DNA of 64,000 nucleotides. Origin: Strix aluco (Eukaryota; Chordata; Aves; Strigiformes; Strigidae). The notes under the pieces are model-generated. The model was not told where the DNA came from. It did no database searches and saw only the letters and a list, made by a program, of their open reading frames with translations. The stretch covers positions 66,908,484-66,972,483 of the forward strand of contig NC_133933.1 in the NCBI RefSeq assembly GCF_031877795.1. The letters are read 5' to 3'. Position 1 is the first letter of the stretch. Every line of letters starts with the position of its first letter. This document shows positions 49,801 through 61,300 of this stretch, piece after piece. A program made the translations under genes and the position numbers.

Positions 49801-52211
49801 GTCACCACTGCTGAGCAACTTCTCTCATGGCCAGGAGCATCTTTTTTTTAGAGGGATGGCAGAGAGGCTGGGAGCAGGAGCATCCTCAACAGGGTAAACT
49901 GGGCTGTGGCAGTACGAGAAATTCCTCTTTCTGGCTGTTTCCTTTAATACTCTGCTTGAGGTTCTGCCCTCCTGCCTGCACCTCCACATTGCACACTGTG
50001 CTTCCAAGCCTCCTGTAAACTTGCCCAGAGGAGAGTTTGGGCTAAAGTACTGGGCTAGAATATAAGATGTAGGCACATCTTTTCTATCCCTTTCAGTCTT
50101 CTCAGGCAGCTGTCTGTTTACAGGAAGAATAATACAGTTGAAAAGCCCTATAAGCAGACAGAGACTTTTTGGCATAAGGAAGAAAAAGGACATGACATAA
50201 AACTCAAAATACAGTGCAATAGCTAGAATGGAGCAGAGATCATAAAGCGGGGGGGGTGGGGGGGGTGGTGTAAAGCAAACAATAAAGGGAAATTGTTTTT
50301 GATGGGCTGATGGGAAGAAAAGTAGAGCTGGAGAATCCTGACCCATTTTCCTAGTCTAATAGAAGAGGTGGCGTGGGGCCTGGGGACAGAGAGGTTGAGC
50401 ACCAAGGTGTCACTTACCAGAGGCAGGATGGTGGCTTTCATGCCTACCTGACAGTGGCCAGGGGGTACGTAGGACACTTTGCACTTTATTATTTGCATGC
50501 TTGAAGCAAACAAATTGGCAGGTTACCTCGAAAAATCTTAACTTAACTCGGTTCTGGTGGGAACTTTTACTGAACAACGTGCACTGCACTTCAGTTGAGT
50601 TGTAATTATCATCAGGGTTGTTTGGGCTGCGATAGTTTTTCAGCACTGCTGCTGTATATATTTGGTTAGAAGCTGACACCTTACAAACGCATTGTGTAGG
50701 TGAGGGGGTGAAGTCTGTAGATGCCCAGCAGACTTTTACTGCCTATTCCGTCTACATACACAATTCTAAAAGTGTCAAAGTGGGCTTTTTACATTCAGAA
50801 GAGGAGACATTTTGATCTCTTTGAGCAGTAGTTGCCCCTCAAGACTTAAAATACTGAATAAATGATGTTTTTTTCCCAGTTGTTATGCCAACACAATATG
50901 CTTTACTCTGGCATGTTATAACCTAAAGTTATGTAATTTGAAAATGAAACTCTTAATATCCTGAACAAGCTTTTCAAAATGAAATAGTTCTGACCTTGGA
51001 TCAAAAGCAGAAGTCAAATTTCCCTACAAAACAGATTTTAAATCTTTAGTACCATTTAGGACACAGAGCTAAACAAAGGCTGAAAAAGCAGAAACCCCTG
51101 GATTTTGACATTTATGGACTATTGCCATGTCTTTAAATTTGCATGAGAGAATGGTAGTGCTTTTATAAACACATTTTTTAAAGGAATAATTTAATTAGTT
51201 TCAGGGACAGCCTAATTCTCCTTGCCCATGCAAAATGCTGCTGGTTTTATGGCATCTACTGAGGCAGTGACATTTGTTATTGAAGGAGAGTGTCCATTCT
51301 TACATCTTTACATTCATTTTTATCTCAATTGTTAAATCTAAAGAAGAAGCTTGCATGCAAGCCCCATTGCATTCTGTACAAGAGGTCAAGACTGGCATTT
51401 TTATGCATTCTGCACTTAGTGAATGATTTCTTGTGGAACTAAAATGTTCATCTGTGAGAGGAGAAAAAGCTCCTGTGCTTTCCTTTTTGGGAGCTGACCT
51501 TCTTTTCACATTTGTTTAAAATTACCCTTTCATTATAAACCAGAGAAAAACACTACAAGGGATTTTTTTATTCCTTTCTAATATATCTTCCTTCTGATTT
51601 CAGCCTGGGGAAGAGCTGCTGCTGCTACATACCTGGTCGGCTTTATACTTCTAGTCATCTGTTTTGCTCTGGCCATCATAGCATTTGCCATTGACACACT
51701 TCGGTTCAACTTCATACGTGGGATTGGAGGCTTGCTTTTTGTCGCTGGTAAGGTAGTAGATAAAGTCAAGTTTAGCTTGTGCAGGTGTATCAATACTAGA
51801 ACTGGTATTTCCCTCAGCTGATTTTACACCCAGATCTTTGCCTGTGTGCACTTGAACTCTCTGTGAAAAATATATAAAGTTAGTGGGTCGATTTTCAAAT
51901 CCTCCAAAACGTGGGTGGGTTTAGCTACAGGTATTATCAAGGCAAACAATGTGATGGGTGTTAGTTTAAACTTTTTTTTTTTGTTTGTTTCTTCAGCTGT
52001 GTTCTCCATCATGGGCCTGGTCATTTATCCAGTAAAGTTCTCAACTGAAATTGAAATGACGGGAATCAATATGTTCAGCTGGGCCTACGGCTTTGGCTGG
52101 ACCACCGCCATTATGGAAATATGCTTGGGATTCTTCTTCTGCTGCCTTCCTAACTATGAAGATCAGATCTTGGGTAATGTGAAGCCCACATATTTTTACT
52201 CTTCCCCATAA
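37649..52211 (+). CDS. PERP-like tetraspan membrane protein, copy B, three coding exons
   Basis: Coding exons are 37649-37859, 51604-51747 and 51997-52211 (211+144+215 nt), giving 189 aa. Introns are GT-AG and phase 1, matching copy A exactly. The start context is strong (A at -3, G at +4). Helices lie at about residues 12-32, 75-99, 109-129 and 149-169. The claudin/PMP22 signature is intact (W35, L49-W50, C53, C64), as are [22 protein letters not shown] and [11 protein letters not shown]. It is about 72% identical to copy A. Unlike copy A it lacks Cys4 and Cys8, has a glutamate (E159) within helix 4, and ends at YFYSSP without the seven-residue extension. The role is inferred from the family: plasma-membrane or junctional protein of epithelia, possibly p53/p63-regulated. 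YAWGRAAAA and CCLPNYED resemble mammalian PERP more than copy A does, so it could instead be the strict PERP orthologue. No frameshift or stop is seen; it appears functional. Confidence 0.9.
37860..51603 (+). other. Intron 1 of PERP-like copy B
   Basis: 13744 nt, GT-AG, phase 1, nearly twice the length of intron 1 in copy A. No coding exon recognised inside. It includes AT-rich, homeodomain-motif-rich stretches (about 43440-43690 and 45190-45450) that could be conserved noncoding sequence, a GC-rich block at 49370-49700 with no recognisable product, and a G-rich tract at 50249-50268. Confidence 0.87.
50249..50268 (+). repeat. G-rich tract with G-quadruplex potential
   Basis: Two runs of eight G separated by single T, followed by GGTG. 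Four or more G-triplets fit within 20 nt of the + (non-template) strand of intron 1 of copy B. Confidence 0.8.
51604..51747 (+). CDS. PERP-like copy B coding exon 2
   Basis: Acceptor TTCTGATTTCAG at 51603, donor G|GTAAGG (GT at 51748), 144 nt as in copy A. Encodes residue 71 (Ala, split codon), WGRAAAA, helix 2 and the start of helix 3. Most codons for identical residues differ from copy A at the third base, so the two exons have not been homogenised recently. Confidence 0.93.
51748..51996 (+). other. Intron 2 of PERP-like copy B
   Basis: Only 249 nt, GT-AG, phase 1; a T-rich tract precedes the acceptor. Shorter than the 619-nt equivalent in copy A. Confidence 0.92.
51997..52211 (+). CDS. 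PERP-like copy B coding exon 3 (terminal)
   Basis: Acceptor TTTCTTCAG at 51996; stop TAA at 52209-52211. Encodes the end of helix 3, extracellular loop 2, helix 4 (with E159) and the C-terminus ending KPTYFYSSP. Confidence 0.93.
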
Positions 52212-52375
52212 GCACCAGGAAAAATGCATTTGTATTCCAGAGATATCTGACAGACCAGGTACATTTTCCATAATATTGTCATTGGATGTTAGTAGAAAAG
52301 GCTGGAAACTTTTCAAATGTGTGTAGAAAAACAGTACTGGCATTCTGCAATAAAGTTATCTACTCTATTTTGGAC
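52212..52375 (+). other. 3' UTR of PERP-like copy B with poly(A) signal
   Basis: The first AATAAA lies at 52349-52354, which would give a 3' UTR of about 160 nt. Further AATAAA-like sequences downstream (for example near 52531) could extend it. Confidence 0.6.
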
Positions 52376-54429
52376 CTTCATATCTAATGTGGTTTGGTTA
52401 GATAAAGTCTAAACATTAAAAAACCTTGTATTTCCTCATTCATTCCCATGAGTGGAGTATATGTGGATTCCATTGCATCTGAAATGCATTAATATTTCTA
52501 ATTAAATTTAGGAAAGCTTTTTAAACTACCAATAAATGAAACAACAACAACAAATATATCATCTTCCTGAAGGAAAGCAGCTCACAAAAATCCCATTTTG
52601 TATGTATCATCTTTAACCTGAAGAGTTTGCACATTTTTCAAGAAGGCAAATACCTTTATCCACTGACTGCCAAAGTAGTAAATTAGTCAGACAGCACTTC
52701 ATAGCTTTGCTTCCATTTTTCATACATTCACTTAAGCCATAGGACAGAGTAAGAAAAGGATGAGAGAAAGCCCCCTATCAAAGTCAGCATCTTGACTTTT
52801 ACCCATCTATGTGGAATGTAACTATTTCTTTCTAAATATTTGTAAGAGTAAGCAAGGACCATCAGTAAACCCTTAAAAATCCTGGCATGCCATTGCTGGG
52901 GCCAGCGCAGAGCGGACAGAAGCAGAGGGGATTTCCAGCCACCCCTGCAACCTACAGACCCGTTTTGAAGAGGCTCCTGGTGTGGCTTTCTTCACGGGCA
53001 TCTGCCTCTTTTATCTGCTGTATGAAAATCTACGACTTTAAAAAGCTCTGTTATACTGGTCCAGATCTTTTACCCAGCCCAGAAGGGTCAGGAAGGACTT
53101 AAGCAGAGGTATGATTCCCCTACACATCAGGAGTTGAGCTGGAGTAGTGTGAGTGTAGGTATCAAACATTTGTTAAAGGCCCCTTTTTCATTGCTTTGCT
53201 GTTCATAAGTATTTTAAAAGTTGAAGGTGTATACTGTCATATGTAACTGTAAAATGCATAAATACCCCTTACTATCTCATTCTAAGTCTCTCATAAAGAA
53301 AATCACATCATAAAACACCTTTCAGTGTCTTACACTCCACAGTGCTTTCAAGCCTTGACATATTGCAAGCAATGAAATATACTCAAGACTCTGCTGGTCT
53401 CTGTCTTGTTAATCCTAACTTTATAATATTTCATTTCTTCTCTTAAGTAAAAAAAATGGATAATTTTGCTATGTGGAAAAGAAGTCTCATCAAAATCCTT
53501 AGCTAGAAAGGATTATTAGTTTGTAATACCTCTGCAATTTTGTAACTATGACTTTACGAGAAGTGCCCTGCCAAATGCTCTGTACCGCAAAGAATAAGAG
53601 GTAGAAAATTTTTTTAGTAAAACCTCTGGGTAGCTAAAATTAATAAAGCCACAGGACTTAATCTGTCTTAATCTGTTTTTCTGAAGAAGTTAACTCCATT
53701 CACTTTTATGGGGTGTCTTCTAACTTTGAATAAACATGAGAGATGTATCAGACCAACGTGAAGAGTCTGTGCAACAGGGAATAGTTAAACAAGAGTTTGC
53801 AAATACATTAAGATGTTTCCTAGTTGGGAGGAAATTAAAATGTAGTAGAGTTGAGAAAGCAGCATGTATAAAATGGCTTCCAATTCTTGGTGTAATATTA
53901 TCTGTTCGAAAAAAATTTATCATAAATCTTTCATTATGCTTATTATACCTAATAAATGATGGTACCCATGTATTGTTTCAAAAATGAGTCTTAGCTTTTG
54001 TTCTCTACTAAAAGTGGGGAAGTGTGGAAGCCCCTAAAGCCTCCTCTTCTCGGGCACCACCTTGGAGCACCTGGGTATGCTGGCTGGACTTTGAGAGGGG
54101 AGAGTAACTTACAAATCTAGCATCACAATAGCTTGTTTTATTCTTCAGTGCTATTCTGGCTGTCTCCTGAGGCCTTGTTCACAAGCAGATCAGAATAGTG
54201 GACTTGCTGGTTTTGCTTATGGGCTATGTGGTGTCAAGTAACTATACGTATGCTTCTGTGCTATAGTGTGCTATAAGTCATTTTGGCATGGAGGGTAACG
54301 CACTCGTGCTCACCGATTAGGAAGCCAGTGTGGCCCCACTCAATGTTTTTGCTCCAACAGATCTAGCAATCCCTGAGGAAGGAAAAGGGAACTTCAGCAA
54401 CCACTGATTGTATTTACAGTTTCATTAAG

Positions 54430-54555
54430 AGTAGGGTCGACTTAGTGCTGAGGGATCTGGTGTAGTTGGGAACTGTTAATGTTGGGTTGATGGTTGGACT
54501 TGATGATCTTCAGGGTCTTTTCCAACCTAGACAATTCTGTGATTCTGTGATTAGC
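54430..54555 (+). mobile_element. CR1 LINE 3' end fragment
   Basis: The stretch GGTTGGACTTGATGATCTT, then TCTTTTCCAACC, then the octamer tail ATTCTGTG ATTCTGTG at 54533-54549 is the hallmark 3' end of avian/reptilian CR1. It is a short 5'-truncated copy, oriented +. It is the best single clue to a sauropsid host. Confidence 0.88.
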
Positions 54556-55262
54556 TGGATACTGACCCAACATCTGGAGGTGGGGAAAGGTGCACAAAAC
54601 AAGGTTTAGGAGTGTGACTCCAACCTTGATGAGAGAGCAGAGCATAATTAAAAAGCAAAGGAAATCTCCAGCGATCATACCCCTTCCTCCCTCCTCTCCC
54701 TTGTTGCTCTCAGCAGCTTCACCACCTCCTCTCTCCCCTTCTCCTTCTCTTCCTCCTCTTCCTTCCTAAGGGCAACAGAGCAGTGTCAGGGCTGGTGGCT
54801 GTGGCTCTGTGGGACACAGCCCCAGTCTGCATTCCCCACTGCACTTTCCCTTTCCTGGGAGAGAGGCGGAGTGAAGCCCCTTTGCTGACCCCAGCACATC
54901 AGTGGGGCCCTAGCCTGGCTCCCTGCCCTAGGCACCCCCAGGGAAACTCTTTCTCTAAAAAAAGGCAGAGTTCAGGTGGGTGTCCAACAAGCAGAAGCAT
55001 CACAGGGGCTGGAGCTCAAATGCCTGCCTTTAGGGTAGTTTGCTTCCAGTCATGCCAGGCCGGTTCACCACAAAGCCCTAGAAAAATGCATCCTAAACCC
55101 TGTGGCAGAAAATCAGTGAGAAAAAGTATAAAACTGTTTTACAGATCCCAGTGCTGTTTCCTGTGACTGCTGCAACAGGGGAGCATGGCAAAAGCAGGAC
55201 ACAAAATACAATTGGTTCTGACAGAAAAGGATAGTGAATCCAGAAGTCAAGGATGTGCCTCA

Positions 55263-55375
55263 ACTAGATTATTAACTAACTAGGTTATCAACTAGCTAGG
55301 TTATCAACTAAATTGTTAAATTAGTCTATAGCTAGGTCAAGTAGGTTATTAACTAACCAGATTGTTAGATTAATT
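55263..55375. repeat. Degenerate minisatellite, about 16-bp unit
   Basis: Units of the type GGTTATCAACTAGCTA recur: clear adjacent copies at about 55267-55315, then decayed copies (CTAGGTCAAGTAGG, TTATTAACTAACCAG) up to 55375. Confidence 0.75.
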
Positions 55376-58300
55376 TGAGCTAAGTCAGCATCAGAAAGTT
55401 TGGGTTTTCAAGCAAAGGAGAAATCAGAGGAAGAGAAGGCATCCCATTAGTTCTGCACCTCCGTTTGTCAGGGTTATTGCTCAGAGTCTTGCTTATAAGA
55501 GAAAAGGACACTTAACCACTAAAAGCAGGTCAATAAAAGACTTAAAGTGTCATTGTGCCCAATGGCAAAGCTAAAGAGAGATCAAGGAAGAACAGATGTC
55601 TGCTAGATTTGGCTTTCGAGAACATTAGGTCTGCTACAACAAGAGAAGTAAACACTTGACTGCCAAAGGCATTGCTGCTGTTCCTGTCAAATTAAGAATT
55701 AGGGAAACAACCTCCAACAAACACATTTTATCTAATTCAACTATACTACTGAAAAGCAAAGGAAAAATTGTGCTGAAAACAAGTGGAATGTCAAGCAGCC
55801 CTACAGGTACAAACCGAAGCAAAAGAAATAATGAAAACTTTCTACTGGTAAGTTAATATGTTCAATTTAATTTCTGGTATTTCTGCCAGAGCTTGTATAA
55901 CATGCAGACATCTTCAATCTTCTCTGCAAATATTTCACTATACATTTTTCAGGCACCTGACATTTGGTCTTAAAATGCAGCCTCCTTAATCAATAATTCA
56001 AATGCAATCTAGTTTGCAACTGTATTAAAGTTGTGCATATTTTGTTGTATGAACTAATACTATGAGTGAAGTTTTGACCCCATTGACATCACTTGCAAAA
56101 CATTTATTGATTTTCTTGAGGCTGACATTTCATCCTTGAAGCACAAACCCTTTTTTTTACATGTGCTCAGAATCAATAATACTCTATGGGATGCTCCATT
56201 GATTTCAGCAGCTCTGTTTACTTCTGGGGTAGGGCACTGGTCCGTACAAGATGAGGAACAGAAGTTACAGCAGACAAGATCATACCCAGAATAAAGGACA
56301 ATTCACGGTGTGTAAGATTAGCAGAATCTGGGTCATAATTAAATCACACTTTGTTAGGTACATAACATGGTCACAGTAAAAAGATTTCTTTCTTTCAACA
56401 CATCTCAGTTGTGCAACAGTTATTACTTCTTATAATTCAGTTTCTCAGAACAATTCCTTGCACATTTTTATATTCAGTGTATTTCTGTGTGCTCTGAAGA
56501 TGAGTAGATTTAAGGACAGAATTAAACAAGTTTGTGATAGGGGAGAAGAGAATTGGCCCATTTGTACACTGTTGGAAAGCGAGAATCAAACCATCTTACT
56601 AGAAAGATAGTGAACTGAACAACCAAAGAGTTACTTCTGAGTCATATTGGAAATTCAAAACTGAGAACTGAAAGACTGCTCTGTAGTTAATAATGCGGAA
56701 AGACAAAGTCACGTGGATCTTCCTTTGTCTTTTTCCTCACTGTCAAAATATTGGTTTTGCTAGAAATTTTGGTTTCAAGAAAAATTGTTACTTTGGTGCA
56801 GCTGCATAATAATGTCTAGGCCTAAATATTTTCTGTGAAGTTCTTCAGTGCTAAGTGACAAAAATCTAGAAAAGCACCTGGATAACCTTAAGGTTGCAAA
56901 TGGTTTTGATGGGGTCATCAGAGCTGTTTACATAGATGGCTCCTTAAGTGACTTAATACATTAAGGCTCATATGCTCATCTACACACACTGGCTAGTTCC
57001 ACAGATCTCCTGAATATGAAGTGAGGTAGTAAATTATTTCAATTTTGCTTTTTATTTTTTATGATCAGAGTAAAAATGTTGATGCATCATAGAATTTTGT
57101 ATGTGACTGCTGGGTGTGAGGAGAATTTACAGGAACAACTTTCAAAATAGTTTTACAGTTCATGATAAATGTGGTGAGAGTACATCAAACTGTCCTCTCT
57201 TGGATAGCTTTTATGATACATCCTTTTACTTGTGCCACTCTGCCTAAGCCATCTGTTTTTCTGTAAAAACAGTTTTGTGAAAACCTACTCTAATGATCGT
57301 ATCATACTGAAAATAAATTATATTAGGTATCCATGGAGAACCCATCATAAAGCACTTTAAATAGCCCTTGATTGTTCAAATGCAGTTCAAACAGAGAGAG
57401 AGATGTTGCCTGTGGGATTTTTCCACAGAATAGTGTAAACCTAAAAGAAGCAGATTCCTTTCAACTATTGACTGTAGTCCTGGGTTACATGCCCAGCTCC
57501 CCATTTCTTACAAAGTAACTAGTGCTCTAGAGCCTTGTCCTTAGCAGAACATCAAACAAATAAGCAAAATGCAAACCAGAAAAATAGTGAAGGAAAAATA
57601 ATACATAAAGGCATATACATATATACATACTTTGTATCACCAACCAGTCTATAGTTGACCTCAGTGTGAGTGGAGATGGACCAAAGTTATGTAAAACACA
57701 TTTGGGGTTGCACTGTTATCTCCAGTTTCTCATTCTTTTTTTCTCCTATATAGAAATTTTCTCACCTCACTTCTGTAAAACATTACTGCTTTTTGGTAAG
57801 ATGTCCCAATTTTACCACACCCCGTTCCAATAAGCACACCCATGTTTGCCATGTTCATATCTGAAGCTTTTACGAAGTATTAATACAAATAGGTATTTAT
57901 GCCTTAACCCTCCCTCTTTGCTTCTTAAATAAAACAGTTTGAAGTAATAAAATCTTGCTGCCATTAGGCAAAGTAGAAGAATGGAAGATTTTTCTCAGGT
58001 TGCTTTAGAATTAACCCTCAAAAGAAGAAAGAAACAAGAACTGAGTTTCAAGAGAAAAACCCAGTCTAATGCAAAAATGGTTTCCCAAAATATACTTGCG
58101 GTCCCGAGGGTAAAATATAGTTTGGAGTGATTAGCAGCCACATTACGTTTGCAGCCCCCCCCCTTCATATGACCATGTAGACTCTGCTGTCTTGCATTTT
58201 TCACTAACATCAACAAATCTGTGCACTGGTTTCTGAGTCCTCCAGTATGCAGAAGGAGGGGCTGCCCAGGGAACGATTTTGTTGGGAGGCCAGAAGGACT

Positions 58301-61300
58301 CATTTGGCCCTTGTGTGATATGGCTGGTGCCTTCATGGCAGGACAGGATGGCTACCCATCTGAGTGGAAAGTTTCCCTCAGTTTTAGTCTATGGTCCCAA
58401 ACAAGCTACTGGCAAATTGAAACTGCCATTTTATTCAGCTGAGAGGTTTGTGTGTGGGGGCAGATGAAGGTTAGAGACTGGGCAGCTCACAGTGGTTAGC
58501 CCAAGACAGAAAAATATCCTTGTAAAATAAAAAATTCACTGTGTCAAGATTTACAACCTTCCTTAAGATACTCCCATGCATAATACACAGAAAAAGGGAG
58601 GGAACAGTTGCACCTATTTATCTTCATAATTGTTAGGCCTAGCACTTCAACACCAAGAAATACTCTTTGGGTTAGTAACAGGAGGATGAATACAAAAAGC
58701 TGAAACTTTACACTTTGCCCTGAGTCACAGCACACGTGAAGACCTCCTCAGTCACTGAGTGCTGACCCTGACTGTCAGAGAAAATTTCTTATCATCTTGT
58801 TCATTATCTGATGCCAGTTCTGCTTTGCCATCCATCCTGTGGAAATAGGAGGTTGATCTTAAATATCATCTGAGAGTTGGCCTCTGATTTCCATCCAACA
58901 CATATCACTAGCCAGACAGTAAGACTCCCTCTTCCTCTGGCACTGCCTATGGCAATACCCAGACCTTACCCTGGGGCCGCATCATTGCCTCTGAGCTTTC
59001 CTCCAGCACAACTTCTTGTTTCAACTGCAAGAACTTGCATTTTGTCTGATCCATCCCCTGCAACACATCCTTCTCCAAGCAGCACACTGCCTTCCAGATC
59101 TGTGCTCCTGTCCCGACTGCTGCCTTGCTTCCCACAGCTGCCACTCTGGATAATTACTGTCAATTCCATAGTGTCCTGGGCATCCTTATGGTCCCTCCTT
59201 TCTCTTGCCCATTCTAGAGCACAGTTATTCTGAGCTGGCCTCACAACAGCTATATGGGGAGCACTCCTCACCCTGTCTGTGTGAACAGGCTGAGGGAAGC
59301 CTTGTTCATTTCTGTGGCAGTGCATGCTTAAACAGCATCTAGGTCGGCATCAGGGAGCATTGCAGGGAAAAAAAAAAAGTGAAGAATGAGGTAAAAGCAA
59401 ACTTCTTCAGTTCTCCATCTGTGCAGTTAAGACAAATAAGACACAAGAACTGTTTGTTAAAACACTTTTTGCAGTGGTGAACTTGAAATGACATGTTCTG
59501 CCTTCAGCTCCCAAGCTCCTGAGGGCACTTGGGAACCATGGTGCTTGCAGGAATGAGTCCTCTATAGGTTCAAAGAAAGCAAGTGGGTTTCTTCTCCACA
59601 TACATTTCCACCTCCTCCTAGTGATACAACTCAAAGATTGCTCTGGAACCTGAAATGGGAGCGTAACTGACACAAAGCCATCAAACCAAAATAGCTCCAA
59701 GGAGGAAAGATGGCTTCAGGCATCAAAGTGGGTTATCACCTCCTATATATATTAGTTTACATAGAATATCACACAGATCATATACAGTGCATGTTTTGGG
59801 AAAGGATGCTTTGTTCTAATGAATTAAACATTGCTACAGATGTGTTACTAGCTTGGATTAATATTGGAAATGGGGATTGATATTCAGCAACCTCGTGTCA
59901 TCAAAACAGCTCCAATCTGAGCTGTGTTTTTTTGTAGCTTGCTGTGTAAAAAAATCCAGAAGTTTAGTATTAAGTTTACCTAAATGATTGATTCTTTAGG
60001 GCATTTTTGGGTTTCTTTTTATCTGGCTATTTTTCATGAACTTCAACCCAAAGGAAAATATTTATTTCAGCTTCCTTTTCCCAGTATATTTTTTTCCAGA
60101 TTTTAGAATAATAAAATTTAGAAATTAAATATTTAAACTTTATGTCAAAAGTATGCAGGTACAACAATTTAATTGTTTAATTTTTGTTTTATAGTGCATG
60201 AAAATATTCACAAATGACAAATCTGAGAGTTTAAAGTCAAGCTGAGATCTGATTTGCTTTTTAGTGAATAACCTGTTTGCCCCAAAACTGGCCTGGTTCT
60301 GCTGTTGTAGATACAGTACCTGTTTTGCTATTAAAACCAGTAATGTAGCTAATGTAATATAAAGAGATTCTTTCTTTCAAGTCACTGGTGATAACGTACA
60401 AACACAGAGAAAGGCATGGCTTTGAAGGTTATCAGATGAGAGATCACAGAAGACTAAGCCAAGTTACAGATGACTGGGCTTGTACATGGATTCCTCCTCA
60501 CTTACTCGCCCAGTTTTGAGAGTCCCTGCCAAGTCAAACACAAACATAAAGACTTGTTGACAGCCTGTGAAAAGCATTTTGAAGGCAGGGAGGCACTGTA
60601 GACAAATGCCAAATAATTACAGTGCTGCTGCCATACGCTTCTGCCACTAAAAATGTGATCTGTGCCTCACTACAGCTCTACAGATGCTTTTGTTTCTTTA
60701 CATTAGGAAGCTTCATTTAAGTTTGTGTTAATAAAATGAAGATGTAGGCTGGCCTAGCATTAACGAAATGAATGAACTCATGTGCAGGAGCCGTTTGAAA
60801 AGGGAGTGCTTGTGTTCATGTTACAGAGCTTTATCATTGTGCTTCCTTCTTCCCTCACGGCTGTGGTAAGTAGTGCCATAATTGACCTCTTGTAAGCAAA
60901 AAATATGAATTGGTACCCCTCACATACTAATTCCCATCAGCTTTGGGACTGCCAAAATACTGTATAGATGCAAATAGTAGGCATATAGAATATCTACTCA
61001 CACGAAAATTAAGCTCAGCATGAAACAGTTCATCTGGGCAACAGAAAGTCTCTGTTCCAGCTCCAGGGCAGCCAGTGCATTTCTACTGTCACAACAGATT
61101 AAGAAATACACTGTGCAGTCCCAAGGAGCTGAATCGGCAGAAAACCCTGGGCCGAGACACTGGCGATGAGACATTCAGTATCAGTTCTTGGGCAGAAAAT
61201 GTCCCTCGGGCTAGGGCTGGGTTGCTCCAAAACTCCTCAGCAAAGAGGCAGGAGGTACAGGCAGTGCAGTCATCCAGCGCTTGGTGCTGGGGAGCAGCTC

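Noticed and set aside
49825-50346. 173-codon minus-strand frame
   Set aside because: It translates through the poly(G) tract into a proline run and shows no domain; it lies within copy B intron 1.
54783-55166. 127-codon + strand frame after a long pyrimidine tract
   Set aside because: The tract resembles an acceptor but the protein is low-complexity, unlike any family known to me, and no partner exon is seen.
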